Notes: generated by a model from the letters alone, not told the origin. Positions 35,191-44,347 are shown, numbered from the stretch's first letter. The stretch is DNA of 64,000 nt from Streptomyces brasiliensis (GCF_014647875.1 NZ_BMQA01000035.1:16916-80915); one strand, 5' to 3'. Translations and numbers: made by a program.

Positions 35191-35756
35191 CGACAGGTCT
35201 GCCCGAACCGGCAGGCTTTCCCGAGTGCCCGGCGTGCGCTTACGTCGTCACCGGCACCGCACGCCTGTGCTCCGACTGCGCTGGGCGCACCCTCCAGCCC
35301 GTCTCCGGCAGCCACTGCTCGTCCTGCTCCCAGGCCGTCGCGCCCGGCAGACCGTGCGGCAACCGGCTCTGTGCGCTGCCGGTCTCTAAGCGGGGGTTCT
35401 CCCGCGTCGACGCGGTGGCCGTGTACCCCGGAGTCCTCCGCGACAAGATCCACCGACTCAAGTACGACGGGGCACACGGCTGGGCGATGATTTTCGGCAG
35501 GCCGCTGGTCGGCTGGATGGAGAGCCACCCTGAGCAGATGGAGGGCGTCGACCACGTCGTGGGCAACCCGACCGCTGCCGGTCGCCAGCCGCTCCAGCAC
35601 ATCGAGGCGATCATGAATGCCGCCTCGCGCACCGCCGCATGGACGGCCACCTCGTCGAACGCCCGGCGACCCTCGCGGCTGATCGAAGCCGCGAGGACCG
35701 GGCCGGCCGCCAGGCGCGGGACTATTGCCCGGTGCGGGCGCGCAAGGCTTCCGTGA
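35187..35756 (+). CDS. ComF-like zinc-ribbon/phosphoribosyltransferase protein, truncated
   Basis: A 189-aa protein. A double zinc ribbon lies at residues 10-60 (CPACAY, CSDCAGR, CSSCSQA, CGNRLC), followed by a ComF-like strand (VYPGVLRDKIHRLKYDGAHG). The usual PRPP loop is not visible after VVGNPTAAGRQ, and the last 50 residues look out of frame, so the enzyme part is probably lost. GTG at 35187 overlaps the dprA stop. The 3' end overlaps the convergent MerR gene by 35 bases. Confidence 0.6.
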   Translation: MTTGLPEPAGFPECPACAYVVTGTARLCSDCAGRTLQPVSGSHCSSCSQAVAPGRPCGNRLCALPVSKRGFSRVDAVAVYPGVLRDKIHRLKYDGAHGWAMIFGRPLVGWMESHPEQMEGVDHVVGNPTAAGRQPLQHIEAIMNAASRTAAWTATSSNARRPSRLIEAARTGPAARRGTIARCGRARLP

Positions 35757-36660
35757 ACCATGTGAACACCGGTGCCAGGCTGGGTGGGACAGGCCATCCG
35801 TTGATGACGGCCAGCAGGTGCCAGTAGCGTTCCGCGCGGGGGTCACCGGCGATCTCCAGGCGTGTCAGCAGCCAGTGGCGCAAGTCGGTGTCATCGGCGC
35901 GGCTGAAGGTTTGCGCGTAGCGGGCGGTCAGGGCGTCGATGATGGGTGTGGCCTCGGCAGAAGCAGGGGCGATGCCGGCATCGAGCGCGCGGCCGACGCT
36001 GTCACGGACTGTTTCGGTCAGGTCGTGGTGCAAGCCGGTGACGTCGCCTTGGGCGCGCTCGGCTGCCTGGTACTGCGCCATGCGGCGGACGGCCGCACGG
36101 AAGTCGGGATCCTGGGTGAGCTCGGCGAGTTCCACCCAAGCGTCGACCTGATCGGGGTCGGGGTCGTCGGGCAGGTCGGGCATGGCCGAGCGCATCATGT
36201 CCACGAACTCGGCATTGGCCTCGAGCCCGCCGAACGTGTCGTCGATGAAGTCGGTGATGAGGCGTCGGCGTTCGGCGTCGGAGAACTTGGCGAGCTTGTG
36301 CATGAGGTCCATTTCCTCGAGGGTGGATCCCCGTTTGGCCACCGCTCGCAGCACAGCGCGCCGCAGTCGCAGGGTGCGGATCTGCACCTCCAGTGCGTCG
36401 GCGTGTGCGGCCGCGACCTGGGGCACCGAGACCTCCCGGTCCAGTACCTGCCGGATTACGGCAAGGTCGAGCCCCAAGTCACGCAGGGTGCGCACCAGGT
36501 CCAAACGCGCCAGCGCGCCGATGTCATAGAGCCGGTAGCCAGCCGGGCTGCGGTCTGTCGGCGGCACGATTCCGCTGTCGGAGTAGAACCGAATGGCCTT
36601 GACCGTCAGCCCGGTGCGCCGGGCCAAGTCCCCGATCGTGAAAAGCGTGTCGCCGTCCAT
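35722..36660 (-). CDS. MerR-family transcriptional regulator
   Basis: A 312-aa regulator with the MerR winged helix at residues 6-75 (FTIGDLARRTGLTVKAIRFY; PAGYRLYDIGALARLDLVRT). A long helical C-terminal part of about 230 residues (TipAS-like size) probably senses a ligand; it has no Cys cluster, so metal sensing is unlikely. ATG at 36660. The promoter carries a MerR-type near palindrome, which suggests autoregulation. Confidence 0.9.
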   Translation of the reverse strand: MDGDTLFTIGDLARRTGLTVKAIRFYSDSGIVPPTDRSPAGYRLYDIGALARLDLVRTLRDLGLDLAVIRQVLDREVSVPQVAAAHADALEVQIRTLRLRRAVLRAVAKRGSTLEEMDLMHKLAKFSDAERRRLITDFIDDTFGGLEANAEFVDMMRSAMPDLPDDPDPDQVDAWVELAELTQDPDFRAAVRRMAQYQAAERAQGDVTGLHHDLTETVRDSVGRALDAGIAPASAEATPIIDALTARYAQTFSRADDTDLRHWLLTRLEIAGDPRAERYWHLLAVINGWPVPPSLAPVFTWFTEALRARTGQ

Positions 36661-36675
36661 GCCTGCACCCTCGCG

Positions 36676-36697
36676 CCTCCCCCTACGGGAGACTCAA
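36676..36697 (-). promoter_or_regulatory. Candidate MerR-type operator
   Basis: On the minus strand TTGAGTCTCCCGTAGGGGGA is followed by GG. The CTCCC-GTAG-GGGAG symmetry resembles operators of actinomycete MerR regulators. It lies 16-37 bases before the merR ATG. Confidence 0.45.
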
Positions 36698-36869
36698 GCC
36701 CAGTCTCCCCGCTGCGCTTCCACCCCGCTGGATTTCCCCATCCACAGATCTTGACAGTTACTCCAATCTTCCGGTCCTGTGGATCACGGCATCAGAGCGC
36801 CGTGCCAGTCAATCGCCGCAGTGGAACGGAGCACCGGCGCCCAGGCGCCGTCTCGCCAGAGAGGAAGCC

Positions 36870-37451
36870 TTAGCGGGTGGGAATCGGCACGGCCGACGGC
36901 CGCCACTCTCGCCTGATCAACCCGAACACCCACGAGTCGGATACCTCGCCGTTCACGATGCAGTCTTCCCGCAACGTCCCTTCACGCACGAATCCGATCT
37001 TCTCCAGGACCCGGGCAGATGCCACGTTGCGCGTATCGGTCTCGGCCTGAACTCGATTCAAGTCCAGTGTGTCGAATGCCCACTGCAGCAAGGCGCGCGC
37101 GGCCTCCGTCGCGTAGCCGTGGCCCCACGCCGCATCGGCAAGACAGTAGCCCAACGACGCGCTGCGGTAGTCCGGGTTCCATCGAGTCAGACTGCACCAG
37201 CCGATGAAGGCCCCGTCAGAAACACGGTCGATGGCCACCCGCGCCCCGGTGCCTTCGTCCGCCATCTGCCGGCAAACCGCGATGAAGCGCTCGGCGCGGG
37301 CCCGTTCGTTCCACGGCGGGGCGTCCCAGTAGCGCAACACGTAGGCGCTGCTGTGCAGCGCGAAGAGCGGGGCCGCGTCGGCGTCGGCGAAAGGTCGCAG
37401 TCGCAGGCGAGCGGTGTGCAGTATGGGGGTGGCCAGGGGCATGCACGCCAT
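36870..37451 (-). CDS. GNAT-family N-acetyltransferase (RimJ/RimL type)
   Basis: A 193-aa acetyl-CoA-dependent acetyltransferase: TARLRLRPFADADAAPLFAL at the N-terminus, the acetyl-CoA loop region LADAAWGHGYATEAARALLQ, and NVASARVLEKIGFVREGTLR. The last motif is the hallmark of RimJ/RimL-like enzymes. ATG at 37451 has GAGGC upstream; a second ATG at 37442 is possible. The target is unknown. Confidence 0.9.
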   Translation of the reverse strand: MACMPLATPILHTARLRLRPFADADAAPLFALHSSAYVLRYWDAPPWNERARAERFIAVCRQMADEGTGARVAIDRVSDGAFIGWCSLTRWNPDYRSASLGYCLADAAWGHGYATEAARALLQWAFDTLDLNRVQAETDTRNVASARVLEKIGFVREGTLREDCIVNGEVSDSWVFGLIRREWRPSAVPIPTR

Positions 37452-37719
37452 CTTGCCTCATCATGAGGGCGGCCAGAGCACCGAACACCCGATACCGGTC
37501 CGGTCCTCACGACCAGGCATCTCCATGGGCCGACGGGCAAATGTGCCCACCCATCTGCAGATCCCTGGCGGTAGCCGCTGTCCAGCGCCAGTACCGCTCA
37601 AGACGATCGGCAGCTGCCTGGAGTGCCACGACGGCACCCCGGCCGACCCGAACAGATACACCTTTCCGGCCCCAGACCCTCACCGGCTGGCCGTCTGACA
37701 GCAGGCCGGCGACCTTGCT

Positions 37720-38590
37720 GTGAAGGCCACCTACGAGCTCGGATACGGCGCCCTGGAGCCCGCCCAGGCACGCGCGTTCCGGCTGCTGGGCCTGGCGGAC
37801 GGGCCGGACATCTCCCTGGCCGCGGCCGCAGCGGTGCTGGATCTGCCGACGGACGAGACGGAAGACCTGCTGGAGTCCCTCGTCGACACCTCATTGCTGG
37901 AGTCAGCCGAGCCCGGCCGCTACCGGTACCACGACCTGGTGCGGCTCTACGCGCGCGCCTGCGCCGAGCGAGACGAGTCCCAGAGCGAGCGGGATGCCGC
38001 CATCTCCCGCCTGCTGGACTTCTACCTGGCCACGGCTGCCGCGGTGTACGCGATCGAGCGGCCCGGCGACCGGCTGGTGGACGACCTGGAGTCAACCGCT
38101 TGTCCTGGACTGAGTTTCGCCGGAGAGTCCGCAGCCCTGGACTGGCTGTATTCCGAGGCAGCCTGCCTGCTGGCCTGCGTACAGCAAGCCGCAGGTACGG
38201 ACAGGATTCGGCGCGCGATCGATCTGCTGTGGGCGGCCAAGGACCTCAGCGAGTCCGGGGCCAACTCCCACCAGTACGAAGCAACCACCAGGGCCATGTG
38301 CGACGCCGCCAGAGCCAGCTGCGACGGCCGAGCCGAGGGTAGGGCACGCACGATCCTGGCCGATGTCCTCCTCGATTCCGGCCATATCGAGCTGGCGGAA
38401 GAGCAGGCACAGCTCGCCGCCGAACTCGTCGGATCCGCGCACGATGCCACCGCCATCAACTGGGTGGCCAACAACCGAGGCCTCATCCGTCTGCGCCACG
38501 GCCGGCACGCGGACGCCAAGACCTTCTTCGACCAGGCGATCGATGGGTTCCGTGCGCTCGCCAGCCTTCCCTTCGGGAACGCGACCCGGG
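37720..38590 (+). pseudogene. AfsR/SARP-type regulator, internal fragment
   Basis: The segment encodes the part that follows the NB-ARC ATPase in AfsR-like regulators: LEPAQARAFRLLGLADGPDI, LAAAAAVLDLP, RYRYHDLVRLYARACAE, then the TPR repeats (LIRLRHGRHADAKTFFDQAI). The DNA-binding and ATPase domains are missing at the 5' side. The TPR part breaks off near 38590, though the frame stays open by chance. It is a decayed regulator. Confidence 0.7.
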
Positions 38591-38858
38591 CCACCCGCAC
38601 CGTCTCCGCCGGAATCTCCCCCGGCCCCTTCGGCCGCATCGACATCGACACCCACCCCACACAACAACGTCGGTCTCCACGACCGCAACCGGATCGTGGA
38701 GACCGACGTCACGCGAGGGGCCGAATTAACCAACAGCGTCCGTACGAACGCGGCCGGGCCCACGGCACACACAGCAGAGGAGCGCCGGGACCTTCCCTCG
38801 ACGAGCAGCATCCTGGTCAGCGCGGCTTACCGTCAGCTGGCGGCCTGACGACCCGGCT

Positions 38859-39593
38859 TCACTTCAGGTGCCGGGTGAAGAACTGGGCCGCGGCGTCCCC
38901 CGCGAACTGCGGGACGCCGGTGTGCCCGCCCATATTGGCATGCAGGGACTTCTCCTTGGAGCCGAAGGCGTCGAACAGGTCCAGGGCCGCCTGCCGGTCG
39001 TTCCCCTCGTCGTCCCACTGCAGCAGGACGTGCAACGGAATGGTGACCTGGCGGGCCTCCTCGAACATCGCTCGAGGCACGAAACTTCCAGCGAACAGAC
39101 CGGCGGCCGCGATGCGCGGCTCGACCACCGCCAGCCGAATGCCGATGGAGATCACTCCCCCCGAGTATCCGACCGGGCCGCCGATCTCGGGCAGCGCAAG
39201 GAGGGCGTCCAGGGCGGCCTGCCATTCCGGGACCGCCTTCTCGACCAGCGGGAGGATGAGGGCGTCGACGATCTCGTCGCTGACCGGCTCGCCGGCCTCC
39301 ATCGCCTGGCGCAGGTCGGCGCGGGCCTGCTCGACGGCGGCCCATCGGGGCCGGTCGCCGCTTCCGGGGAGCTCGATGGTGGCCGTGGCGAAACCCTCCG
39401 CCGCGGAGTGCTGGGCTCGGCCCACCAGCCGGGGGTACATCTTGCGCAGCCCGAGGGGAGGGTGGCCGAGCAGGATCAGCGGCACCGGTGCGGATGCGGA
39501 CGCGGGCGTCCACAGGATGCCGGGGATCTCACCGAGGGTGAATTCGCGCTCGAGGACATCGTCGTCGAGACGCTGTTCAGAAGTGAAGTGCAT
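38859..39593 (-). CDS. Alpha/beta-hydrolase (dienelactone-hydrolase-like)
   Basis: A 244-aa alpha/beta-hydrolase. Oxyanion strand: VPLILLGHPPLG. The nucleophile elbow is GYSGG (Ser near residue 145). The likely acid is in LQWDDEGN and the His in NMGGHTGVPQ. A small lid region lies between. The substrate is unknown. The ATG at 39593 is accepted although the ribosome site is weak. Confidence 0.85.
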   Translation of the reverse strand: MHFTSEQRLDDDVLEREFTLGEIPGILWTPASASAPVPLILLGHPPLGLRKMYPRLVGRAQHSAAEGFATATIELPGSGDRPRWAAVEQARADLRQAMEAGEPVSDEIVDALILPLVEKAVPEWQAALDALLALPEIGGPVGYSGGVISIGIRLAVVEPRIAAAGLFAGSFVPRAMFEEARQVTIPLHVLLQWDDEGNDRQAALDLFDAFGSKEKSLHANMGGHTGVPQFAGDAAAQFFTRHLK

Positions 39594-39996
39594 GGTCGTG
39601 CCTTTCGGGAGTGCTCAGAGCGGCGCTCCCGGACGACCTATCGCCCGACCGTGACCCCGGAAAGGAGCACCCATGTCGATACTGCGTTCACGGGTACCAC
39701 CTCCTCGTTCTCTAGCACGGCCTCCGAAAACGTAGCAGTGGTCGCGGTGGTCCGCCAAACGGATTCTTGCGCGAGGTCCGTGGCCTGATGCCAAGGAATC
39801 GGAACACCACGCAGAACTCCTTGGGGCCTCATCGCGGCTTCTCGTGGCGAGGTCCTGCGACGGCGGGGCGCGCTGGGGGCGATGTCGTTTCTCATGAACA
39901 TCGAACACGACGCGCCGTCGACGCCTCCCAGTCTCATGTACCAGTGCTGTCGGTTCTCGGGTTCTGGCTCAACTTCCGTGATGTCGCCACTGTCCG
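39594..39996. other. Gap without recognisable gene
   Basis: About 400 bases between the hydrolase start and a transposase relic. I see no conserved protein and no convincing RNA element. Confidence 0.4.
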
Positions 39997-40130
39997 TCAC
40001 GACAACAGGACTCGCTTCCGGAGGAGTTGGAAGCCAGCCCGGCCGAACATTTGGCGCTTGAGCATCTTGATCCGATTGACGTGCCCCTCGACCACGCCTG
40101 AGTTCCACGGCAAGGTCAGACCTGCCATCA
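39997..40130 (-). pseudogene. ISL3-family transposase, C-terminal relic
   Basis: The minus strand reads SGVVEGHVNRIKMLKRQMFG followed by RAGFQLLRKRVLL, the signature end of ISL3 transposases. Everything before it is lost. It is fused directly to an IS5-type relic. Confidence 0.8.
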
Positions 40131-40319
40131 TGGCCCATACCGCTCGGGCACATCCCGCCAGGCCGTCCCGGTGCGGAACTTCCACACGATTCCGTTGAGG
40201 ACCCTTCGGTCGTCCAACCGCTTCCGCCCCCGCAAGGAAGCGGGCAGCAGCGGCCGGACGAACTCCCACTCGGTATCAGACAGTTCATGGCGATGTATCA
40301 CCCGACCATGATCCACCAC
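40128..40319 (-). pseudogene. IS5-family transposase, N-terminal relic
   Basis: The minus strand from 40319 reads ELSDTEWEFVRPLLPASLRG and then FRTGTAWRDVPERYGP, the N-terminal domain of IS5-type transposases. It breaks off where the ISL3 relic begins. Confidence 0.8.
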
Positions 40320-40324
40320 TCAAG

Positions 40325-40490
40325 ATCATTTGTAACCTGCGCTGGTTCCGCCACAGCACCGACGTCACCACGCCGACCCGTGACCACGCCATCGCCCGTG
40401 CCACCGGTTACCGCTACCTCGACGAAGCCAGCACAGTCCTCGTGTATCACGCACCAAACCTGCACGACGCCCCACGACCACCTCAACGTC
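40325..40490 (+). pseudogene. IS5-like (DDE_4/Harbinger-type) transposase relic
   Basis: The plus strand reads LRWFRHSTDVTTPTRDHAIA followed by RATGYRYLDEASTVLVYHAP, the helix-turn-helix part of actinomycete IS5-like transposases of the DDE_Tnp_4 type. No DDE catalytic region follows. Confidence 0.6.
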
Positions 40491-40512
40491 ACAAGTTCGG
40501 GACCCGTCCGGT

Positions 40513-40521
40513 CCTTTGGGC
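40513..40521 (+). repeat. Target-site duplication, left copy
   Basis: CCTTTGGGC directly precedes the left end of the ISAs1-type transposon and is identical to bases 43545-43553 after the right end. Confidence 0.9.
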
Positions 40522-40547
40522 CAGGACAGTTTCAAGTTCCTTGGTTG
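40522..40547 (+). repeat. Left inverted end of the transposon
   Basis: It begins CAGGACAGTTTCAAGTTCC and is the reverse complement of 43519-43544 at 23 of 26 positions. Confidence 0.88.
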
Positions 40548-40862
40548 GGGGGCTGGTTGACGGTTCGTGGTGGTGGGGGTGGGGAGCAGTGCAGACACGG
40601 GGTTCGTGATCATTGTGGTGTCTGAGGGGCCTGTGGGAGACTTTCACTTACGAGGTGCCTTGCGGTGAGCGGCGGATGGAAGCGTAGGAACTCCCATTCT
40701 CGCAGGTCAGCGGGTACCTCTTCTCATTTCGCCGTCGACAGGCCGACCGTTACGCGGTGGATCCAGGCTGAACGGCTGCCGCAGTGGCGCGATTCTTCCC
40801 ATCCCGTTTGGCGCTGATCGTCGCGATGACAGCTCCGTCGCCGACTGAGAGCGACATGTCAA
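40548..40862. other. Noncoding left arm of the transposon
   Basis: No gene or strong hairpin is visible between the left inverted end and the MFS terminator. Confidence 0.45.
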
Positions 40863-40898
40863 CGAGCAACGCCCTGCCATCGGGCAGGGCGTTGCTCG
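40863..40898 (-). terminator. Terminator of the cargo MFS gene
   Basis: CGAGCAACGCCCTGCC pairs perfectly with GGCAGGGCGTTGCTCG (16 base pairs) around ATCG, 12 bases past the MFS stop. Confidence 0.9.
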
Positions 40899-40910
40899 AG
40901 ATGGTCTGTT

Positions 40911-42182
40911 TCAGGATGCCTTTTGGCCGGCGGGCTTCTCGATCTCGGTGGTCACCCGTGCCCCTCGGAAGAGCACCGGGAGCCACAGGAGACATGCCAG
41001 CAGGGGGACCGCGGCGTAGGTGGCCATGCCCACACTGGAGCCCAGCCCGTCCATGAGCGCGCCGAGGACGAGATAGCCGATGCCGATGAGCGCCGACTCC
41101 ACGAATGCGATCATCGACAGCAGGCTCGCCCGGTGGCGCGACGGCACGGCCTCGTTGAACACGTTGTCCACGATCACGGCGGTGATCTCGGGAATCCCGA
41201 CCAGAGCCAGGAACGCGGCGATGGTGACCCAGACAAGGCCCAGGCCGCTCAGGCCAAGTGCCGCCGCGAGCGTCAGGAGAGACACCGGGACTATGACCCG
41301 ATACCCGATGCGCCGGTCCGCGCGGTCCGACAGCAGCGGAGTGAGCCCGCCAGCGAAGAATCCCGCCGATATGACCACGCTGACCAATGCGGTGCCCGCT
41401 CCCTGATCGGAGAGGGTCTTCTGCGTAAAAATGATGTACGGCGTCAAAGTCGCATGCATCAATCCGGACACCACGACAAGCGTCACGAGCGCCGGCGTGG
41501 CGACCCGAAGCATCGCCCGCCATGCTGTGGCGTCGCCGTGCTCCTCCTCGGCTCCGTCCTGCTCGTCCACCGCATCCGCGCCGCGGATCTCGGGCACCCG
41601 TGACATCAGCACCACCACGGCTAGCGCGAGGCACGCCGCCGAACCGACGTAGACGACTCCCCAGGAAATCTGCTGCAGTTGGCCGCCGAGGACGATGGCG
41701 GCTCCCGAGGTGACCGTCCCGAGCATGGTGAACCGGGACTTGATCTTGACGTAGCTGACCGTTGCACCACGACGCACGAGCAGGTCGTACAGCAGGGCGG
41801 TGTCCGAACCGGACACACATGCCATGCCCACGCCCTGCCCGATGAACAGCGCCAGGAACACCCAGTAGTTGGAGAACGCCACCTGACCGAGCAGACATCC
41901 AGCTATCAGCATCTGGCCGATCACGATGCTGGCACGCCTGCCGATTCGGTCGGCGACGACTCCCGTCGGCAACTCCGCAAGTCCGCTGACCAGGTAGAGC
42001 AGTGTCTGCAGTAGGGCCACTTGCCCGGCGGAGAAGCCTCGCTGCTGAAGGAAGAGGACGTATACGCCGCGCTGGAACAGCGTGTTGGTGAGCACGGCGT
42101 ATACGTAGAACGGGCGCGTGACACTTCGTGCTGCATTGTCGACTGCAGCCGACCCGCTAAGGGCCTCCGTGGTGCCGGTCAT
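40911..42182 (-). CDS. MFS transporter (transposon cargo)
   Basis: A 423-aa major-facilitator protein with about 12 helices, probably a drug/H+ antiporter or permease. Marks: the loop 2-3 motif region GVVADRIGRRASI, LPTGVVADRIG, SGSDTALLYDLL, and a charged central loop (DEQDGAEEEHGD) between the two halves. The substrate is unknown. ATG at 42182 has GGGAGC upstream. It lies within an ISAs1-type transposon, divergent from the transposase and with its own terminator, so it can move as a unit. Confidence 0.9.
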   Translation of the reverse strand: MTGTTEALSGSAAVDNAARSVTRPFYVYAVLTNTLFQRGVYVLFLQQRGFSAGQVALLQTLLYLVSGLAELPTGVVADRIGRRASIVIGQMLIAGCLLGQVAFSNYWVFLALFIGQGVGMACVSGSDTALLYDLLVRRGATVSYVKIKSRFTMLGTVTSGAAIVLGGQLQQISWGVVYVGSAACLALAVVVLMSRVPEIRGADAVDEQDGAEEEHGDATAWRAMLRVATPALVTLVVVSGLMHATLTPYIIFTQKTLSDQGAGTALVSVVISAGFFAGGLTPLLSDRADRRIGYRVIVPVSLLTLAAALGLSGLGLVWVTIAAFLALVGIPEITAVIVDNVFNEAVPSRHRASLLSMIAFVESALIGIGYLVLGALMDGLGSSVGMATYAAVPLLACLLWLPVLFRGARVTTEIEKPAGQKAS

Positions 42183-42310
42183 GCTGCGGGCTCCCTGGTG
42201 ACTCCGCTGATCATTAGTGTTGGGCCTCCGCCGCCGACCGGAACCTCCAGTCCATACTTCGCGCAGGATATTGGGCCGGCGTCTAAGCCCGGTGATCGCG
42301 AGAGTGTCCC

Positions 42311-43534
42311 GTGCCTGCTGTTGCATCTTCCCCTATCCCTGCCGTGCTGGAGAACCTGGGTCCGCTGGACGAGGGCCGGTTCGCTGACCTGCGCGTTCAC
42401 CTCGGGGCGGTTCCGGATCCGCGATCACGGCATGGGCGGTGGTACCCGCTGACGGCGATTTTGCTGATGTGCGCCTGCGCGGCGGTCTCCGGCGCCAGAA
42501 GCATCGAGGAGGTCGCCGAGTTCGGTCAGCGGGCCTGCCGGAGCGTGCTGGCGGCCCTCGGGGTGCGCCGGCATCTGCTGGGCTGGCGACGCTCGCCGTC
42601 GGCGGTGACCATCGGACGCGTCCTCGCTGCCCTCGACGGTGACGCCCTCGACCGGGCGGTCAGCGCCTACCTCGCCGGTCAGCACCGCGCCGCCGAGTCC
42701 GCGGCGACCGCCCCTTCGCATCGGGTCATCGCCGTGGACGGCAAGACCCTCAAGGGCTCGGCCCACTCGGGCGCCCCGGGCCGGCATCTGCTGTCGGCCG
42801 TCACCCACGCCCCCGTCGCGACGATCGCTCAGGTCGAGGTCGGGTCGAAGACGAACGAAACCCGGCACTTCCGCCCGCTGCTGGCGCCCCTGGAACTCGC
42901 GGGCACCATCGTCACCTTCGACGCCCTGCACTCGGTCAAGGCCACCATCACCTGGCTCGTGATGGCCAAGAAGGCCCACTACATCGCCGTGATCAAGACG
43001 AACCAGCCCACGACCCACCGGCAGCTCGCCGCCCTGCCCTGGAACGCGATCCCGGTGCAGCACACCGCCTCCACCGCCGCCCACGGCCGGCGCGAGTCCC
43101 GCTCCATCAAGACCTGCGCCATCGCCGACAACCTCGGCGGCATCAACTTCCCCCACGCCCGCCTCGCCCTGCGCCTGCACTGCCGCCGACGATCCGCCGG
43201 CCAGCGGGAGACTCGTACGACCGTCTACGCCGTGACCAGCCTCGACGCCCACCAGGCGAGCCCCGCCGGCCTAGCGAACGCGATCCGCGGACACTGGGGA
43301 ATCGAAAACTCCTCCCACAACATCCGAGATGTCACCTTCGCTGAGGACGCCTCCCGCGTGCACACCGGCACCGCACCCCGTGCCATGGCCGCCTTCCGTA
43401 ACCTCGCCACTGGCGCCCTGAAGATCCTGGGAGCCGACAACATCGCCAAGACCACCCGAGCCATCCGCGACGAACCCACACGAGCCCTCACAATCCTCGG
43501 AATCTCCAACACCCACACCAATCAAGGAACTTGA
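42311..43534 (+). CDS. ISAs1-family transposase
   Basis: A 407-aa transposase: N-terminal DUF-type domain (VPDPRSRHGRWYPLTAILLM), then the catalytic core with VIAVDGKTLKGS (first Asp), TIVTFDALHSVKAT (second Asp), and RGHWGIENSSHNIRDVTFAE (Glu), ending RALTILGISNTHTNQGT. The frame is unbroken. The stop codon lies inside the right inverted end. GTG at 42311 is the start. Confidence 0.95.
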   Translation: MPAVASSPIPAVLENLGPLDEGRFADLRVHLGAVPDPRSRHGRWYPLTAILLMCACAAVSGARSIEEVAEFGQRACRSVLAALGVRRHLLGWRRSPSAVTIGRVLAALDGDALDRAVSAYLAGQHRAAESAATAPSHRVIAVDGKTLKGSAHSGAPGRHLLSAVTHAPVATIAQVEVGSKTNETRHFRPLLAPLELAGTIVTFDALHSVKATITWLVMAKKAHYIAVIKTNQPTTHRQLAALPWNAIPVQHTASTAAHGRRESRSIKTCAIADNLGGINFPHARLALRLHCRRRSAGQRETRTTVYAVTSLDAHQASPAGLANAIRGHWGIENSSHNIRDVTFAEDASRVHTGTAPRAMAAFRNLATGALKILGADNIAKTTRAIRDEPTRALTILGISNTHTNQGT

Positions 43535-43544
43535 AACCGCCCTG
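43519..43544 (-). repeat. Right inverted end of the transposon
   Basis: Read on the minus strand it begins CAGGGCGGTTTCAAGTTCC, matching the left end. Confidence 0.88.
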
Positions 43545-43553
43545 CCTTTGGGC
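43545..43553 (+). repeat. Target-site duplication, right copy
   Basis: CCTTTGGGC, identical to 40513-40521. Confidence 0.9.
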
Positions 43554-43566
43554 ATGGGTAAATCCT

Positions 43567-43911
43567 TTGGAGTCGAAGACCGGCGTTGATGAACCGGTCA
43601 CCTTGATCAAGAACTACACAGTGCCAGCGGACGAAGCCGAGTATTTCGTCGATGTGTACCGGGAGAACGCCCGGATCATGTCGACCCAACCCGGCTTTCT
43701 TCGCTCCCGCCTACACAGGGCGCTCGCTGACGCACATCATGAGGCACGGTTCGTCCACATCGCCGACTGAAGCTCGGGCACCGCGCTCGACAAAGCCACC
43801 GCCAATCCCGAGTGGCTTGCCTCGCTGCGACGCATGTTCGACGATCCTGGCCTTCACATCACCTCAGAACCTGCTGCCTATCGCGTCGTCGTCGAACTTC
43901 ACCCCTCCTGA
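43567..43911 (+). pseudogene. Antibiotic-biosynthesis-monooxygenase-type (ABM) protein with in-frame TGA
   Basis: The frame encodes an ABM-like ferredoxin fold (VTLIKNYTVPADEAEYFVDV, IMSTQPGFLRSRLHRAL, ARFVHIAD). A TGA at 43768-43770 follows, and then the same frame continues through SSGTALDKATANPEWLASLR to YRVVVELHPS and a TGA at 43909. Relatives have a Trp just at the stop (VHIADW-S), so a TGG to TGA change is the simplest cause. The 5' end is also unsure: only TTG codons (43567, 43603) could start it, and the transposon sits just upstream. Confidence 0.7.
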
Positions 43912-43976
43912 CCTTGGCCGCCGGGGCGGGGAGGCCGTCCCGGCACTGCGCCCCCGAGAGGCGACCCTTCCCCCAG

Positions 43977-44019
43977 CACTGAGCCCCCCGGCGCGCCGCC
44001 CGCGCTGGGGGGCTCAGTG
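43977..44019. terminator. Hairpin between convergent remnants
   Basis: CACTGAGCCCCCC pairs with GGGGGGCTCAGTG over 13 perfect base pairs with a 17-base GC-rich loop. It lies between the ABM pseudogene and a leftward IS5 relic and could serve both. Confidence 0.7.
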
Positions 44020-44325
44020 GGCGTCCACCACGATGTGCCGCTTACGCCCTTTGATTTTTCTTCCCGCAGTCATAGCCGCAGGTCGCGGTACCGACCGTGG
44101 ACGTGCCTTTCGCGGACTGCGAGTCGATGGCCCGCCGTGGGTTCCGGGTCGCGGCCTGCGGCCTCGCGGATGGCGGCCCTCGGCCGGTAGACCATCCCAT
44201 TGATGACCTGCCGGGTCCGACACGTGCGGCCGCCCGGTGGCAGCCCGCGGCATCAACGGAGCGAGTAACTCCCAATCCTGATCGGTGAGTTCATGACGGC
44301 GTACCACCCCACCGTGATCTACCAT
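44014..44325 (-). pseudogene. IS5-family transposase relic with deletions and frameshifts
   Basis: From 44325 the minus strand reads HELTDQDWELLAPLMPRAAT. Shifted frames then give AIDSQSAKGTSTVGTATCGY and KIKGRKRHIVVDAH, the N-terminal and central parts of an IS5 transposase with the middle deleted. Confidence 0.8.
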
Positions 44326-44347
44326 CCAGCGATCTTTGAAGACGGAC

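Larger units (their letters stand above)
40522..43544 (+). mobile_element. ISAs1-family transposon carrying an MFS gene
   Basis: A 3023-base element with 26-base inverted ends (40522-40547 and 43519-43544; 23 of 26 positions match, core GTTTCAAGTTCCTTG) and a perfect 9-base target duplication. It holds an ISAs1 transposase on the plus strand near the right end, and a leftward MFS gene with its own terminator as cargo. Ordinary ISAs1 elements are about 1.2-1.4 kb with only the transposase. Ends, duplication and open transposase frame suggest a recent jump. Confidence 0.9.

Noticed and set aside
37720..39654. A 644-codon frame read as one protein
   Set aside because: Only the first about 290 codons resemble an AfsR-type regulator; the rest is a shadow of the leftward hydrolase gene at 38859.
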